Shown: positions 26,918 through 36,385, counted from the first letter of the stretch. The stretch: 64,000 bases of DNA from Afipia sp049747295 (GCF_049747295.1 NZ_JBMHJM010000001.1:2604001-2668000), one strand, 5' to 3'. Notes: generated by a model from the letters alone, not told the origin. Program-made: numbers and translations.

Positions 26918-29149
26918 TCAGTTGGGAGTGAACGCGGTGCGAAGCGCGTCGTTCACTTGATCGAGAACAGTTTCCCATTTCCTGGACGCAGTCTGTCTGA
27001 AGAGTTGCGCGGTCGGATACCAAGGGCTGTCATCGCGATTGATAAGCCACCGCCAATCAGGAACATAAGGCAAAAGTATCCACACGGGCCGCTGGAGGGC
27101 CCCTGCCAGATGGGCGACGCTTGTATCCACTGAAATGACAAGGTCGCACTCAGCAATGAGCTCAGCCGTTTCAGTGAAGCTGGTTAGTTCGGTACGAAGA
27201 TCGAGAATTTCGCTGTGTGACTTAAGGATATCGGAATCGCGTGGCCTGACCTCTTTCTGCAAGCTTACAAAAATCCCATCAACTCCATCCAGAGCCCGGA
27301 TAAACATATCGATCGGGATCGAGCGATTGTAATCATTCGGATGGGCAGTGCCGCCTGACCACACAATACCTATTCGTGATTTTGTTTTAGGAAGGAGCTT
27401 GTCCCAGCGCCCGCTACGAACCGGTTGAGGGAGGTAAGGCTTGTTGGGGATGGTCTCGAGCGTCGTGCTAAATCCAAGAGGAAGACTCAACAGCGGACAA
27501 TGAAAATCGAACTGTTCGTATTTCTCGTCTGACCGCAAAACAACATTAACGCCTTCAATGCCGGATAGAATTGAATTCAGCGCTCGGTCAGCATCCAAGA
27601 TGACCCTTGCGCCTTTGGCTGCCAGCATCGGTATGTAACGAGCAAATTGAATGGCGTCTCCAAGACCCTGTTCGTTATGAACGAGAATCGTTTTGCCCTC
27701 TAGTGGTTCTCCCTTCCACATTGGTTGAGAAAATCGACGATAGGGCTTGAGAGCCTCCTCGGATTTCCATCGCCACTCACTCTTTTCCCATCCCACTTTA
27801 AGATCTCCTGTCAAAAGTCGAGCGATGGCTTCGTTCCAGTGGGCATTGGCTAGATTTGGATTGAGTAAGATAGCCTTCTCGAAATCCCGAAGAGCCTCAT
27901 CGTAACGCGCGAGATCCAGCAAGGTGATCCCCCGGTCTTGGAATCCTTCAGCAAATTCGGGATTCATCGCGATTACCCGGTCATACTGACCGAGTGCTTC
28001 CTCAAAACGGTTCAAGCGATGAAGGACGGCGCCCAAATCGACTATTGCTTGGAAGAAATTTGGGCGCAATTCGATCGCGCGCTCAAAATCTTTCACGGCT
28101 TCCGCAAGCTTCTTTGTGTCTCTGAGTGCTCTTCCTCGAGTATGAAAGGCTTCCGGCATAGAGGGGTGCAAAGCGATCGCTTGATCGCAATCCGCAATTG
28201 CCCTCGCATGCTGTTGCTGCCTTAGAGCTATTTTGGCTCTATTGCTAAACGCTTCCGCCGAAGCCGGATGTCGTTCGATGGCATCGTTGTAGAATCTAAG
28301 AGCTTCATCCAGCCGATCGAGATCTGCCAATACGACCCCTTTACAATTCAGCAGCTCTGCTGAATTTGGAGAAAGGGATAGTCCACGGTCACAAATCTCG
28401 AGGGCCTCGGTAAGCCGCCCAGTCTTCTTTAGAATGTCTACACTATTGTTAAAGGGGAGAAAGTCTCCACCGCGACTCGTTTCAATTGCGTGCTCATAGG
28501 CAATAAGAGCTTCGTCGAGACGGCCGAGAGCCTTAAGGATGATCCCGCGATTATTGTAAAGGCCGGATACATTCGGAAATCGAGCAAGTGCGCGATCACA
28601 GGCCGCCAGTGCATCTCCTGTTCGACCAGACTCGTGTAAAACGACAACTAGGCTCCGGTGAGCATCGAGGTGGTCAGGTTGGAGTGCAAGAACCTTATTG
28701 AATTGTTCGATGGCCTTTTCCCTCGATCCGATGGTTTGAAGGACTCTGGCTCTCATGAACAAGGCGTCGACCCAATTCGGCTTCAGGTCGATCGCGAGGC
28801 GGTAACACTCTAATGCCTCGTTTAATTTCCCAAGCTTCTGAAGGGCGCCGGCAAGAGTGACGAAAAAATTAGAGTTCCGGTTGTTCAGCTGAATTGCCTG
28901 ACTGATCCAGCCGATAGCAGCATCATACTGCGCTGCTTTGATGGAAATTGCGCCCAGCAGATGCATCGCTTCGGCGTTTTGTGGGGTATTTTCCAGTACC
29001 TGCCGGCAGCACTTTTCTGCCTCGCTTAGTCGTCCAGCCTGATAGTGCGCAACAGCGATATTGAGACGCGGATCTGAGGCAATGTGTGATTTGGCCCCGT
29101 TCGTTTGTTGACCGGGTTTCGCAGCTGCGCGACGTTGATGTCGATTCAT
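26918..29149 (-). CDS. TPR-repeat protein with C-terminal glycosyltransferase-like (GT9/heptosyltransferase-like) domain
   Basis: 743 residues. After a basic start (MNRHQRRAAAKPGQQT) there are about twelve tetratricopeptide repeats to about residue 470, with consensus-like units such as ALRDFEKAILLNPNLANAHW. The C-terminal third has glycosyltransferase-9-like motifs: HNEQGLGDAIQFARYIPMLA, RIGIVWSGGTAHPND and DLVISVDTSVAHLAGALQRP, the last being the donor-site helix. Similar proteins are common in rhizobia as accessory genes, sometimes near flagellin or polysaccharide loci. The base composition is clearly more AT-rich than its neighbours, suggesting transfer. Acceptor unknown; perhaps a protein held by the TPR part. 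Confidence 0.85.
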   Translation of the reverse strand: MNRHQRRAAAKPGQQTNGAKSHIASDPRLNIAVAHYQAGRLSEAEKCCRQVLENTPQNAEAMHLLGAISIKAAQYDAAIGWISQAIQLNNRNSNFFVTLAGALQKLGKLNEALECYRLAIDLKPNWVDALFMRARVLQTIGSREKAIEQFNKVLALQPDHLDAHRSLVVVLHESGRTGDALAACDRALARFPNVSGLYNNRGIILKALGRLDEALIAYEHAIETSRGGDFLPFNNSVDILKKTGRLTEALEICDRGLSLSPNSAELLNCKGVVLADLDRLDEALRFYNDAIERHPASAEAFSNRAKIALRQQQHARAIADCDQAIALHPSMPEAFHTRGRALRDTKKLAEAVKDFERAIELRPNFFQAIVDLGAVLHRLNRFEEALGQYDRVIAMNPEFAEGFQDRGITLLDLARYDEALRDFEKAILLNPNLANAHWNEAIARLLTGDLKVGWEKSEWRWKSEEALKPYRRFSQPMWKGEPLEGKTILVHNEQGLGDAIQFARYIPMLAAKGARVILDADRALNSILSGIEGVNVVLRSDEKYEQFDFHCPLLSLPLGFSTTLETIPNKPYLPQPVRSGRWDKLLPKTKSRIGIVWSGGTAHPNDYNRSIPIDMFIRALDGVDGIFVSLQKEVRPRDSDILKSHSEILDLRTELTSFTETAELIAECDLVISVDTSVAHLAGALQRPVWILLPYVPDWRWLINRDDSPWYPTAQLFRQTASRKWETVLDQVNDALRTAFTPN

Positions 29150-29420
29150 TTTTTGCCAGCCGGTAAAAATAAATCAACCGATAGTTGATTCTTAAGAGTG
29201 CTGAAAGAGGCGCGAGCCTTCGTTGCGGTCGATCGAAAAGGACGTGGCGCGACAATAGACCGGCTCGGCAGGGAAAATCACGAACTGCCAGAGGTGTGTT
29301 TGCGAGCTATGTTTCGCGTCACGGTCATGCGTTTATGGACCGCGCGTTATATCTTCCAAGGGAATAGACCAACGATCCCGATCGTCTGGAAGCCGCACGA
29401 GATGCTGTCGGTCCATATCT

Positions 29421-29457
29421 CGTTTTCCGGAACCATCCTGTTTCTGTCCGGAAAACG
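29421..29457. promoter_or_regulatory. 11-bp inverted repeat in the TPR/MFS intergenic gap
   Basis: cgttttccgga (29421-29431) and tccggaaaacg (29447-29457) form perfect arms around a 15-base spacer, 87 bases before the MFS start. It could be an operator for a regulator of the transporter, or a hairpin. Nothing else was recognised in the 394-base gap (29150-29543). Confidence 0.45.
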
Positions 29458-29543
29458 GGTTCTCATCGCTCTCGAAACCACGTTAAGGTCCGCGGCCCTG
29501 CCGATGCGCGTTGCATCGCGCAAGTCCGGGGATTTTAACAACA

Positions 29544-30776
29544 ATGACCACGCCGCGCGCTGCATCCGCCGTCGACGAAACATCCTCCAAGTACGTCGGC
29601 TGGCGTGTTGTCGGGGTCTGCTTCCTCGTTGCGACGTTCGCCTGGGGTGCGGGGTTCTATGGTCAGGGCGTGTATCTCGCCGAATTGCAGCGTCTGCACG
29701 GCTGGCCGGCCTCGCAGATCTCCACGGCGACGACCTGCTATTACCTGTTCAGTTCAATTCTGGTCGCCTTCGTCAGCGAGGCCATCCGCATCCTTGGCCC
29801 CCGCGTGCTGTTGATGTCCGGCATCGCCTGCATGGCAGCAGGATCAGCGCTGGTCGGGCAGGTGACATCGCCGTGGCAGCTTTATGCGGTGTATGCCGTG
29901 TTTGCCTTCGGCTGGGCGGGGACCAGCGTTGCGGCCATCAACAACACGCTCGGGATGTGGTTCGATAAGCGCCGCGGCATGGCGATCAGCCTTGCCTTGA
30001 ATGGAGCCAGTTGCGGCGGCGTCATCGGCGTGCCGCTGCTCGTTGCCGCTATCGGCCGATATGGCTTCGCCTCGACCATGATCATTGCGGCGCTGGTGAT
30101 CGTGGTAACCGCGATCCCCGTTATAGTGCTGTGGGTCGGGCATCCGCCGAAACATGCCGCTGCTCCATCGGCGTCCGCCTCCACCGCTCTGTCAGCCGCG
30201 CAGATCCGCAGCGCTGCATTCAGCAGCGTGACGTTCTGGACCATTGTCGTGCCGTTCTCGCTGGTGTTGGTGGCACAGGTCGCGTTCATCGTGCATCAGA
30301 TCTCGTTCTTCGATCCCATCATGGGCCGCGAACGCGCCAGCATCGCCGTTTCGCTGATGACCGCGATGGCGGTGGTCGGCCGGGTGGGGCTTGGCACGGT
30401 CATCGACCGGTTGGATCAGCGCAAGGCGTCCGCGGCATCATTCGCCAGTCAGGCCATGGCCCTTCTGGTGATGATCAACACCCATAACGAATACGCGTTG
30501 TTTGCCGCGAGCGCAGTGTTCGGCTTTTCCGTCGGCAACGCCATCACGCTGCCGTCTCTCATCGTTCAACGGGAGTTCAGTGCAGCGTCGTTCGGCGTGC
30601 TGGTCAGTCTGGTCACCGCAATCTGCCAGTTCACTTACGCCTTTGGGCCGGGATTGATCGGCCTGCTGCGAGATGCGTTCGGCAGTTACACGGTGCCGTT
30701 TTATGTCTGTGTGGCGTTTGAACTGATCGCGGCGGCCGTGGTGCTGATCCGCGGGAAACCATCGGTAAAAATCTAG
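29544..30776 (+). CDS. MFS transporter
   Basis: 410 residues with about twelve membrane helices and the major-facilitator layout: N half starting VGWRVVGVCFLVATFAWGAG, a loop with MWFDKRRGMAISLALNGASC (motif A-like between TM segments), and a second half with a related RVGLGTVIDRLDQRKAS loop. It resembles the oxalate/formate and monocarboxylate-type MFS group, which often import organic acids, but the substrate is not deducible. ATG 29544 is favoured over an upstream in-frame start. The end overlaps the convergent VOC gene by 4 bases. Confidence 0.88.
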   Translation: MTTPRAASAVDETSSKYVGWRVVGVCFLVATFAWGAGFYGQGVYLAELQRLHGWPASQISTATTCYYLFSSILVAFVSEAIRILGPRVLLMSGIACMAAGSALVGQVTSPWQLYAVYAVFAFGWAGTSVAAINNTLGMWFDKRRGMAISLALNGASCGGVIGVPLLVAAIGRYGFASTMIIAALVIVVTAIPVIVLWVGHPPKHAAAPSASASTALSAAQIRSAAFSSVTFWTIVVPFSLVLVAQVAFIVHQISFFDPIMGRERASIAVSLMTAMAVVGRVGLGTVIDRLDQRKASAASFASQAMALLVMINTHNEYALFAASAVFGFSVGNAITLPSLIVQREFSAASFGVLVSLVTAICQFTYAFGPGLIGLLRDAFGSYTVPFYVCVAFELIAAAVVLIRGKPSVKI

Positions 30777-31294
30777 GTCGTCTCGCGGTCCCGCAACAGC
30801 GCCTCGACATCGAGGCGGCGCGTGAACATTGCCAGCGATCCATCGGGATTGCGCGGCCATTCCGCCTCCGGCCGGTCGCGGTACAGCTCGACGCCGTTTT
30901 CATCCGGATCGCGCAGATAAAGCGCTTCGCTGACGCCGTGGTCGCTGGCCCCATCCAGCGCAATTCCCGCCTGAAGTACGCGATAGAGCGCATCGGCCAA
31001 CGCCGCGCGGGTGGGGTAGAGGATTGCGGTGTGAAACAGCCCGGTGGTGCCGGGCGGCGGCGGGCTGCCTCCCTTGCTGTGCCATGTGTTGAGGCCGATG
31101 TGATGGTGATAGCCGCCCGCGGAAATGAACGCGGCCTGGTCGCCATAACGCTGCATCAGCTGAAAGCCGAGAACGTCCTGGTAGAAACCAAGAGCCCGAT
31201 CGAGATCGGCAACCTTCAAATGCACGTGGCCGATGCGCGTGCCCGCTGCGATGGGTCTGGAAGGTGTTTCCGTGTTCGTGTCAGGCAGCGACAT
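30773..31294 (-). CDS. VOC family protein (glyoxalase/extradiol-dioxygenase fold)
   Basis: 173 residues with the paired beta-alpha-beta-beta-beta modules of the vicinal oxygen chelate fold: TRIGHVHLKVADLDRALGFY, then GGYHHHIGLNTW and LRDPDENGVELYRDRP. Likely metal ligands are His in HVHLKV, His in the HHH cluster and Glu in GVELY. It resembles proteins annotated as catechol-2,3-dioxygenase-like. The ATG at 31294 is the second of two adjacent ones and has GGAG six bases upstream. It may act on an aromatic or glyoxal-type substrate. It is convergent with the MFS gene. Confidence 0.85.
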   Translation of the reverse strand: MSLPDTNTETPSRPIAAGTRIGHVHLKVADLDRALGFYQDVLGFQLMQRYGDQAAFISAGGYHHHIGLNTWHSKGGSPPPPGTTGLFHTAILYPTRAALADALYRVLQAGIALDGASDHGVSEALYLRDPDENGVELYRDRPEAEWPRNPDGSLAMFTRRLDVEALLRDRETT

Positions 31295-31336
31295 CATCGT
31301 CTCCACATTGTGTCACGCTGATCTAGGATGCCTTCG

Positions 31337-31885
31337 CTACGGCACAAGGTCAGACGTTTCACCTTTCGGCAGTTCGACCTCGAATGTGTTGAGCGTCATG
31401 GACACCAGCGTGTAGTAGCCGAGCAGGCCGACAAGTTCGACGACGCCCTTCTTTCCCAGCACTTCGATTGCTTTGTCGTAAAGCAGCTTCGGCACATTGT
31501 GGTTCTCGTGAAGTGCCTCGCTGAATTCATAAATCAGCTGCGCCTTGGGATCGTCGAAGTCCGGCACGTGCCGATGATTGATGGCATCGATGATTTCGGC
31601 ATCAAGTCCCGCTTGCAACGCCAACTTCTTATGCGCGTACCATTCGTACTGCGCACTCCAGTATCGGGCGGTCACGAGGATTGCGAGCTCGGAATAACGC
31701 GCGCCTAAAGTGGTGTCGTAACGCAGATAGGCGCCAAGGCGGCTGGAATGGCGCGCCACCTCGGGGGCGTGGATCCAGGCGCGGAGCGGCGGTGTGACAA
31801 CGCCGCGTTTGCTTACCTCGGACTCGGCATAGATTGCCTTTTGATCGTCGCTCATTTCGCTAGGCGAAAGTGTCGGCAAGCGCAT
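31337..31885 (-). CDS. Carboxymuconolactone decarboxylase (CMD/AhpD-like) family protein
   Basis: 182 residues from ATG 31885 (MRLPTLSPSEMSDDQKAIY). The helical CMD core is visible in LGARYSELAILVTARYWSAQ, EWYAHKKLALQAGLDAEIID and FSEALHENHNVPKLLYDKAI. The CxxC of AhpD peroxidases is missing, so a peroxidase role is unlikely; a decarboxylase or unknown catabolic role is more probable. It is divergent from the acyl-CoA dehydrogenase pair (178-base gap), and in the same direction as the VOC gene (42-base gap), so the two may be cotranscribed. Confidence 0.85.
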   Translation of the reverse strand: MRLPTLSPSEMSDDQKAIYAESEVSKRGVVTPPLRAWIHAPEVARHSSRLGAYLRYDTTLGARYSELAILVTARYWSAQYEWYAHKKLALQAGLDAEIIDAINHRHVPDFDDPKAQLIYEFSEALHENHNVPKLLYDKAIEVLGKKGVVELVGLLGYYTLVSMTLNTFEVELPKGETSDLVP

Positions 31886-32063
31886 GCTGGTTTCCCTTGT
31901 CTTTTCAATCCTTCGATGGAGCGTGCACGCCGAGCATATCTCACAACCGCTCGCTTTCAGCAGGGAGATATTGAATTCCCGCAGGCGGGCAGTACAGTCC
32001 GGCCAAACAAGCACTGATTGCCGCGCGTGCGACGCCGACGGCGAATGAAGAGGAAACAGCGCT

Positions 32064-33248
32064 ATGGAAAACCTTGAGCAATTTCGCGCCGAGACGCGCG
32101 CCTGGCTGGAAGCCAATTGTCCGCCGGAGATGCGCAAGCCCGTCGCGAACGAGAACGACGTGTTCTGGGGCGGCCGCAACACGGTCTATTCGTCCGAACC
32201 GCAGCGGCTCTGGTTCGAACGCATGCGCGACAAGGGCTGGACCGTGCCGGATTGGCCAACGGAATATGGCGGCGGCGGTCTCAATCCCGAAGAGACAAAA
32301 ATTTTGCGCCAGGAAATGGCGACGATCTCGGCGCGGCTGCCGCTGTCGAGCTTCGGCATCTGGATGCTGGGACCGGCATTGCTCAAATACGGCACCGACG
32401 AACAGAAGCGCGAGCACCTGCCGAAGATCGCCGCCGGCTTGATCCGGTGGTGTCAGGGTTATTCAGAACCCAACGCGGGGTCTGATCTTGCATCGCTGCA
32501 GACGCGCGCGGATATCGACGGCGATGATTACATCATCAACGGTCAGAAGATCTGGACCTCGATGGCGAATTTCGCCGACTGGATCTTCTGTCTGGTGCGG
32601 ACCGATTTCAGCGCCAAGAAGCATGATGGTATCAGCTTCATCCTGTTCGACATGACGTCGAAGGGTGTCTCGACCAAGCCGATTCTCCTGATCTCCGGCA
32701 AGTCGCCGTTCTGCGAAACGTTCTTCGACAATGTTCGCGTGCCACGCGCCCATGTGGTCGGCACCGTCAATCGCGGATGGGACGTGGCGAAGTATCTGCT
32801 GCAGCATGAACGCTCCATGATCAGCGAAGTCGGCGAGCGCCGCGGCGCGCGCCCAGTAGGGCAAGTAGCCGCAAACTCAATCGGCACCGATGAGCAAGGG
32901 CACCTCGACGATCCGATGCTCCGCGGTCAAATTGCGGCCTTCGATATCGACGAAGCCGCCATGGCGTGTGCAGCCGAACGCGCGGTGGATCTGGCAAAGG
33001 CGGGGCAAGGGCACCCAGCTTATTCGGCGGCGCTGAAATACTATGGCACCGAATTGAACAAGCGTCGCCATGAAATCCTGATGTCGTCCGGCGGCACCGA
33101 TGTGCTGGAGTGGGAAAGCCCGCGCTCGAATGAAGGCCTCGCGGCGCGATCATGGCTGCGTACCAAGGCGAATTCGATCGAGGGCGGCACCAGTGAAGTG
33201 ATGCTCGGCATCGTTGCCAAGCGCATTCTTGATCTACCTGGCGCGTAA
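32064..33248 (+). CDS. Acyl-CoA dehydrogenase, first of a pair
   Basis: 394 residues, FAD-dependent. The N-terminal helical domain includes GWTVPDWPTEYGGGGLNPEE, the middle beta domain has the family signature YSEPNAGSDLASLQT and IINGQKIWTSMANFADWI, and the C-terminal domain ends NSIEGGTSEVMLGIVAKRIL. GAGGAAA precedes the ATG. It introduces a C2-C3 double bond in an acyl-CoA. The second dehydrogenase starts 42 bases later, the arrangement seen for heteromeric acyl-CoA dehydrogenases (for example PimC/PimD of Rhodopseudomonas or steroid side-chain ChsE enzymes). Substrate unknown. Confidence 0.93.
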   Translation: MENLEQFRAETRAWLEANCPPEMRKPVANENDVFWGGRNTVYSSEPQRLWFERMRDKGWTVPDWPTEYGGGGLNPEETKILRQEMATISARLPLSSFGIWMLGPALLKYGTDEQKREHLPKIAAGLIRWCQGYSEPNAGSDLASLQTRADIDGDDYIINGQKIWTSMANFADWIFCLVRTDFSAKKHDGISFILFDMTSKGVSTKPILLISGKSPFCETFFDNVRVPRAHVVGTVNRGWDVAKYLLQHERSMISEVGERRGARPVGQVAANSIGTDEQGHLDDPMLRGQIAAFDIDEAAMACAAERAVDLAKAGQGHPAYSAALKYYGTELNKRRHEILMSSGGTDVLEWESPRSNEGLAARSWLRTKANSIEGGTSEVMLGIVAKRILDLPGA

Positions 33249-33290
33249 CGTCGCTGGTTTGTTTCACATCGTTTTATTCGGATTTTGAAG

Positions 33291-34430
33291 ATGGCTCTCG
33301 TCCTTAACGAAGAACAGTCAATGCTGCGCGACAGCGCGCGCGGTCTCATCAGCGACAAAGCTCCGGTCGCCCATCTGCGCAAGCTGCGCGACACCAAAGA
33401 TGCCACCGGTTTCTCACGCGAATTGTGGGCAACGTTTGCCGAAATGGGCTTTGCCGGATTGCTGGTTCCGGAAGATTTCGGCGGTAGCGGTCTGGGCTGT
33501 GTCGAAGCCGGCGTGGTGATGGAAGAAATCGGTCGCACGCTGATGCCGTCGCCGTTCCTCTCCACCGCCGTGTTGGCGGCGACCGCGCTGACCCGTGGGG
33601 GCAGCGATGCGCAGAAGTCGGAATATCTGACCAAGCTCGCCAAGGGCGAATTGATCGCGACTCTTGCTGTGGATGAGGGCGCCAAGCACCGCCCGGCCAA
33701 GACCGCGATGCAGGCGGTCCGTTCAGGGAATGGCTTCAAGTTGAATGGCGCCAAGGCATTCGTCGTCGACGGTCATGTGTCGGATCTTCTGATCGTCGCG
33801 GCACGTTCCGCCGGAAAGCCGGGTGAACCCGACGGACTGACGCTGTTCCTGGTCGATCCAAAGGCCAAGGGCGTCGAGATTGAACGCACTGCCATGGTTG
33901 ATGCGCACAACGCTGCGCGCATCGTATTCAACAATGTCGAGGTCACGGCTGACAGCGTGCTCGGCGACGTCGATCGCGGCGGAACCCTGCTCGCCGGTAT
34001 TCTCAATGTCGGGCGCGCGGCGGTCGCCTCCGAGATGGTCGGCATCGCCGAGGAAGCATTCGGCCGCACCGTTGCGTACATCAAAGAGCGCAAGCAGTTC
34101 GGCAAACTGATCGGTGAATTCCAGGCGCTGCAGCACCGCGCGGCGCATCTCTATACCGATATCGAGATCACCAAGGCTGCGGTGATAAAGGCGCTGCAGA
34201 TTCTCGATACGAGCTTCGACAGCGCGGACGCGGCGATCGCGGTTGCCAAGGCGCGCGCCGGTTCAACCGCCACGCTGGCGGTTCAGGAAGCCGTGCAGAT
34301 GCACGGCGGCGTCGGCATGACCGATGAATTCGATATCGGCTTCTTCATGAAGCGCGCACGGGTGTGCCAGGAATTGTTCGGGGACACCGCGTTCCATGCG
34401 GAACGGCTGGCAGAATTGAAAGGCTATTGA
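33291..34430 (+). CDS. Acyl-CoA dehydrogenase, second of a pair
   Basis: 379 residues from ATG 33291 (MALVLNEEQSMLRDSARGLI). The first domain has WATFAEMGFAGLLVPEDFGG, the middle GNGFKLNGAKAFVVDGHVSD, and the C-terminal domain EAVQMHGGVGMTDEFDIGFF, the usual small-subunit form. The normal YSEPxAGSD signature is replaced by a different stretch (AVDEGAKHRPAKTAMQAV), which fits a non-catalytic or specialised partner. Most probably forms a mixed oligomer with the preceding enzyme in a beta-oxidation-like pathway. It ends before a strong bidirectional terminator. Confidence 0.92.
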   Translation: MALVLNEEQSMLRDSARGLISDKAPVAHLRKLRDTKDATGFSRELWATFAEMGFAGLLVPEDFGGSGLGCVEAGVVMEEIGRTLMPSPFLSTAVLAATALTRGGSDAQKSEYLTKLAKGELIATLAVDEGAKHRPAKTAMQAVRSGNGFKLNGAKAFVVDGHVSDLLIVAARSAGKPGEPDGLTLFLVDPKAKGVEIERTAMVDAHNAARIVFNNVEVTADSVLGDVDRGGTLLAGILNVGRAAVASEMVGIAEEAFGRTVAYIKERKQFGKLIGEFQALQHRAAHLYTDIEITKAAVIKALQILDTSFDSADAAIAVAKARAGSTATLAVQEAVQMHGGVGMTDEFDIGFFMKRARVCQELFGDTAFHAERLAELKGY

Positions 34431-34485
34431 GCCTGACACCTGCTCCCGCGGTAGAGTGGCGTCCAAGTTCAGTCGTAGGGTATTG

Positions 34486-34516
34486 ATGACCTCTCTCCAT
34501 GCGGAGAGAGGTCATT
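34486..34516. terminator. Bidirectional hairpin between convergent genes
   Basis: atgacctctctcc, loop atgc, ggagagaggtcat: a perfect 13-bp stem between the acyl-CoA dehydrogenase and the binding-protein gene. T-rich sequence follows on the plus strand. Confidence 0.75.
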
Positions 34517-34528
34517 GCATTTTGTTTG

Positions 34529-35569
34529 TTACCTGATGGGCGGGGCGTACTGGATGCCGCCGGCATTCCAGAGTTGGTTCAGTCCGCGTGGAATGCCGAG
34601 TTTCGATCCCGTTCCGACGTTGCGCTCATAGACTTCGCCGTAATTGCCGACGTGGCGAATAATGCGCGCGGCCCAGTCCTTGGTCAGGTCCATTTCCTCG
34701 CCGTATGAGCCTTCGGTGCCGACCAGCCGCATGACATCCGGCTTCTTCGACTTCATGGCCTCGTCGATGTTCTTCGAGGTGATGCCAAGCTCTTCAGCGT
34801 TGATCATGGCGTAGATTGCCCACTTCACGATCAAAAGCCATTCGTCGTCGCGCTGGCGGACCACAGGTGCCAGGGGCTCCTTCGAGATCACATCCGGCAG
34901 GATGACGTGCTCGTTTGGCTTCGACAGCCGCAGCCGAAGCGCATAAAGCTGCGAGACATCGGTTGTTAGAACGTCGCACTTGCCGGAGTCATAGGCTGCA
35001 ATCACATCCTCAAGCTTCGGGAAGTTCATTTCCTGATACTTGATGTTGTTCGCACGGAAGTAGTCGGCGAGGTTGAGCTGCGTCGTGGTGTTGGCTTGTA
35101 CGCAGACCTTGCTGCCATCCAGTTCCAGGCCCGAATCGATATTGCGCGACTGGCGTACCATGAAGCCTTCGCCGTCATAGTAGGCAACGGCGGCGAAGTT
35201 CAGGCCATATTCGGTTTCACGCGACATGCTCCACGTCGAGTTGCGGGACAGAATATCGACCTTGCGGTCCCGCAATTCCTTGAAGCGTTCAGTGGCGTCC
35301 AGTGGAATGAATTTGACCTTGTTCGGATCGTCAAAGATCGCAGCCGCAACCGCGCGGCAGATATCGACGTCAAAGCCGGACCAGTTGCCCTTGTCGTCGG
35401 GCATCGAGAAGCCGGGCAGTCCGGTGTTCACACCGCAGAGCACCGCATCGCGGCGCACGGTGCGCTTCAAGGTCCGTGTGTCGTAGCGTTCATAGGCAAC
35501 TGCAGCCGCGGCGACGCCGAAGGCCACGGCGAGGCCGATCAGAAGTCCTGCCCGGAAATTCCACTTCAT
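34529..35569 (-). CDS. Amino-acid ABC transporter substrate-binding protein (AapJ/BztA type)
   Basis: 346 residues. The N terminus MKWNFRAGLLIGLAVAFGVA is an export signal. The type 2 binding fold has RDAVLCGVNTGLPGFSMPDD, WSGFDVDICRAVAAAIFDDP and ILSRNSTWSMSRETEYGLNF, very like the general L-amino acid binding protein AapJ. The two cysteines in GSKVCVQANT and SGKCDVLTTD probably form the family disulfide. The aapQMP permease/ATPase genes are not adjacent, so it is an orphan copy. The L,D-transpeptidase gene starts beyond 35633 in the same direction; 63 bases separate them. Confidence 0.93.
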   Translation of the reverse strand: MKWNFRAGLLIGLAVAFGVAAAAVAYERYDTRTLKRTVRRDAVLCGVNTGLPGFSMPDDKGNWSGFDVDICRAVAAAIFDDPNKVKFIPLDATERFKELRDRKVDILSRNSTWSMSRETEYGLNFAAVAYYDGEGFMVRQSRNIDSGLELDGSKVCVQANTTTQLNLADYFRANNIKYQEMNFPKLEDVIAAYDSGKCDVLTTDVSQLYALRLRLSKPNEHVILPDVISKEPLAPVVRQRDDEWLLIVKWAIYAMINAEELGITSKNIDEAMKSKKPDVMRLVGTEGSYGEEMDLTKDWAARIIRHVGNYGEVYERNVGTGSKLGIPRGLNQLWNAGGIQYAPPIR

Positions 35570-35632
35570 AAGGATGTCTCGCTGGTGAGCTGGCGAAAAA
35601 ATAGGGTGATGCTGAAAACGTGATGTATTCGA

Positions 35633-36247
35633 TCAGAGTTCAGGTTTCTGGCGAATGATCACCTTCGTGCCGACGGGAACGCGATTATAGAGGTCAGCGA
35701 CATCGGCGTTGACCAGCCGGAAGCATCCGGACGACACGGCGCTGCCGATGGTCTGCGGCTGATTGGTGCCGTGGATGCGGTAGACCGTGGCACCGAGATA
35801 AAGCGCACGTGCGCCCATGGGATTGCCGGGGCCGCCCGCCATGAAGCGAGGGAGATACGGTTGGCGCTGGATCATTTCCGGCGGAGGAGTCCAGTCCGGC
35901 CATTCCTGCTTGCGGCTGATTTTCTGCAGGCCCTGCCACTGGAAACCTTCGCGGCCGACGCCGATGCCGTAACGCAGCGCGCGTCCATTGCCTTGGATGA
36001 GATAGAGATAACGCTCGGACGTGCTGATGATGATCGTGCCCGGTGCCTCAGTGGTCCGATAGAACACCGCCGTTCGCTTGTACTCCGGCGGCAGTTCTTC
36101 ATCAGCCTCGTTCGGAACATAGCCCGGCTGATCGGCGAGGTTCATCATCTCGCGGCCTTGTGCGAATGCCTGCGGCACGGCGAGAAGAGACGTCATCACA
36201 AGACACGCTGCAGCAACAGCGAAGTGCAGAAGCCTGATCTTTGTCAT
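35633..36247 (-). CDS. L,D-transpeptidase (YkuD domain)
   Basis: 204 residues. Signal peptide MTKIRLLHFAVAAACLVMTS to about residue 29. The YkuD domain starts near APGTIIISTSERYLYLIQGN and ends with the active-site signature: His159 in YRIHGTNQPQTIG and Cys175 in SAVSSGCFRLVNADVADLY. It forms 3-3 cross-links in peptidoglycan or attaches proteins to it in the periplasm. Rhizobiales carry many paralogues. ATG 36247 is preferred because it directly precedes the signal peptide; an open frame 30 codons upstream lacks one. Confidence 0.93.
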   Translation of the reverse strand: MTKIRLLHFAVAAACLVMTSLLAVPQAFAQGREMMNLADQPGYVPNEADEELPPEYKRTAVFYRTTEAPGTIIISTSERYLYLIQGNGRALRYGIGVGREGFQWQGLQKISRKQEWPDWTPPPEMIQRQPYLPRFMAGGPGNPMGARALYLGATVYRIHGTNQPQTIGSAVSSGCFRLVNADVADLYNRVPVGTKVIIRQKPEL

Positions 36248-36385
36248 TCGAGAATCCTGCGTTAGCCCTTGAGGAAACATAAAACCCCAGCCACGGGCGG
36301 CTGGCAAGTCACGGGCCCGTCCGCGCGGTGGCGCCATGTGTCGTAAATCCTTTAAAATACTTATGAAAGTGCCTGCAGCGGGCGG

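Noticed and set aside
26694..27023. Minus-strand frame spanning the nrdB/TPR gap
   Set aside because: Overlaps the 3' end of the TPR gene in another frame and shows no start signal or family resemblance.
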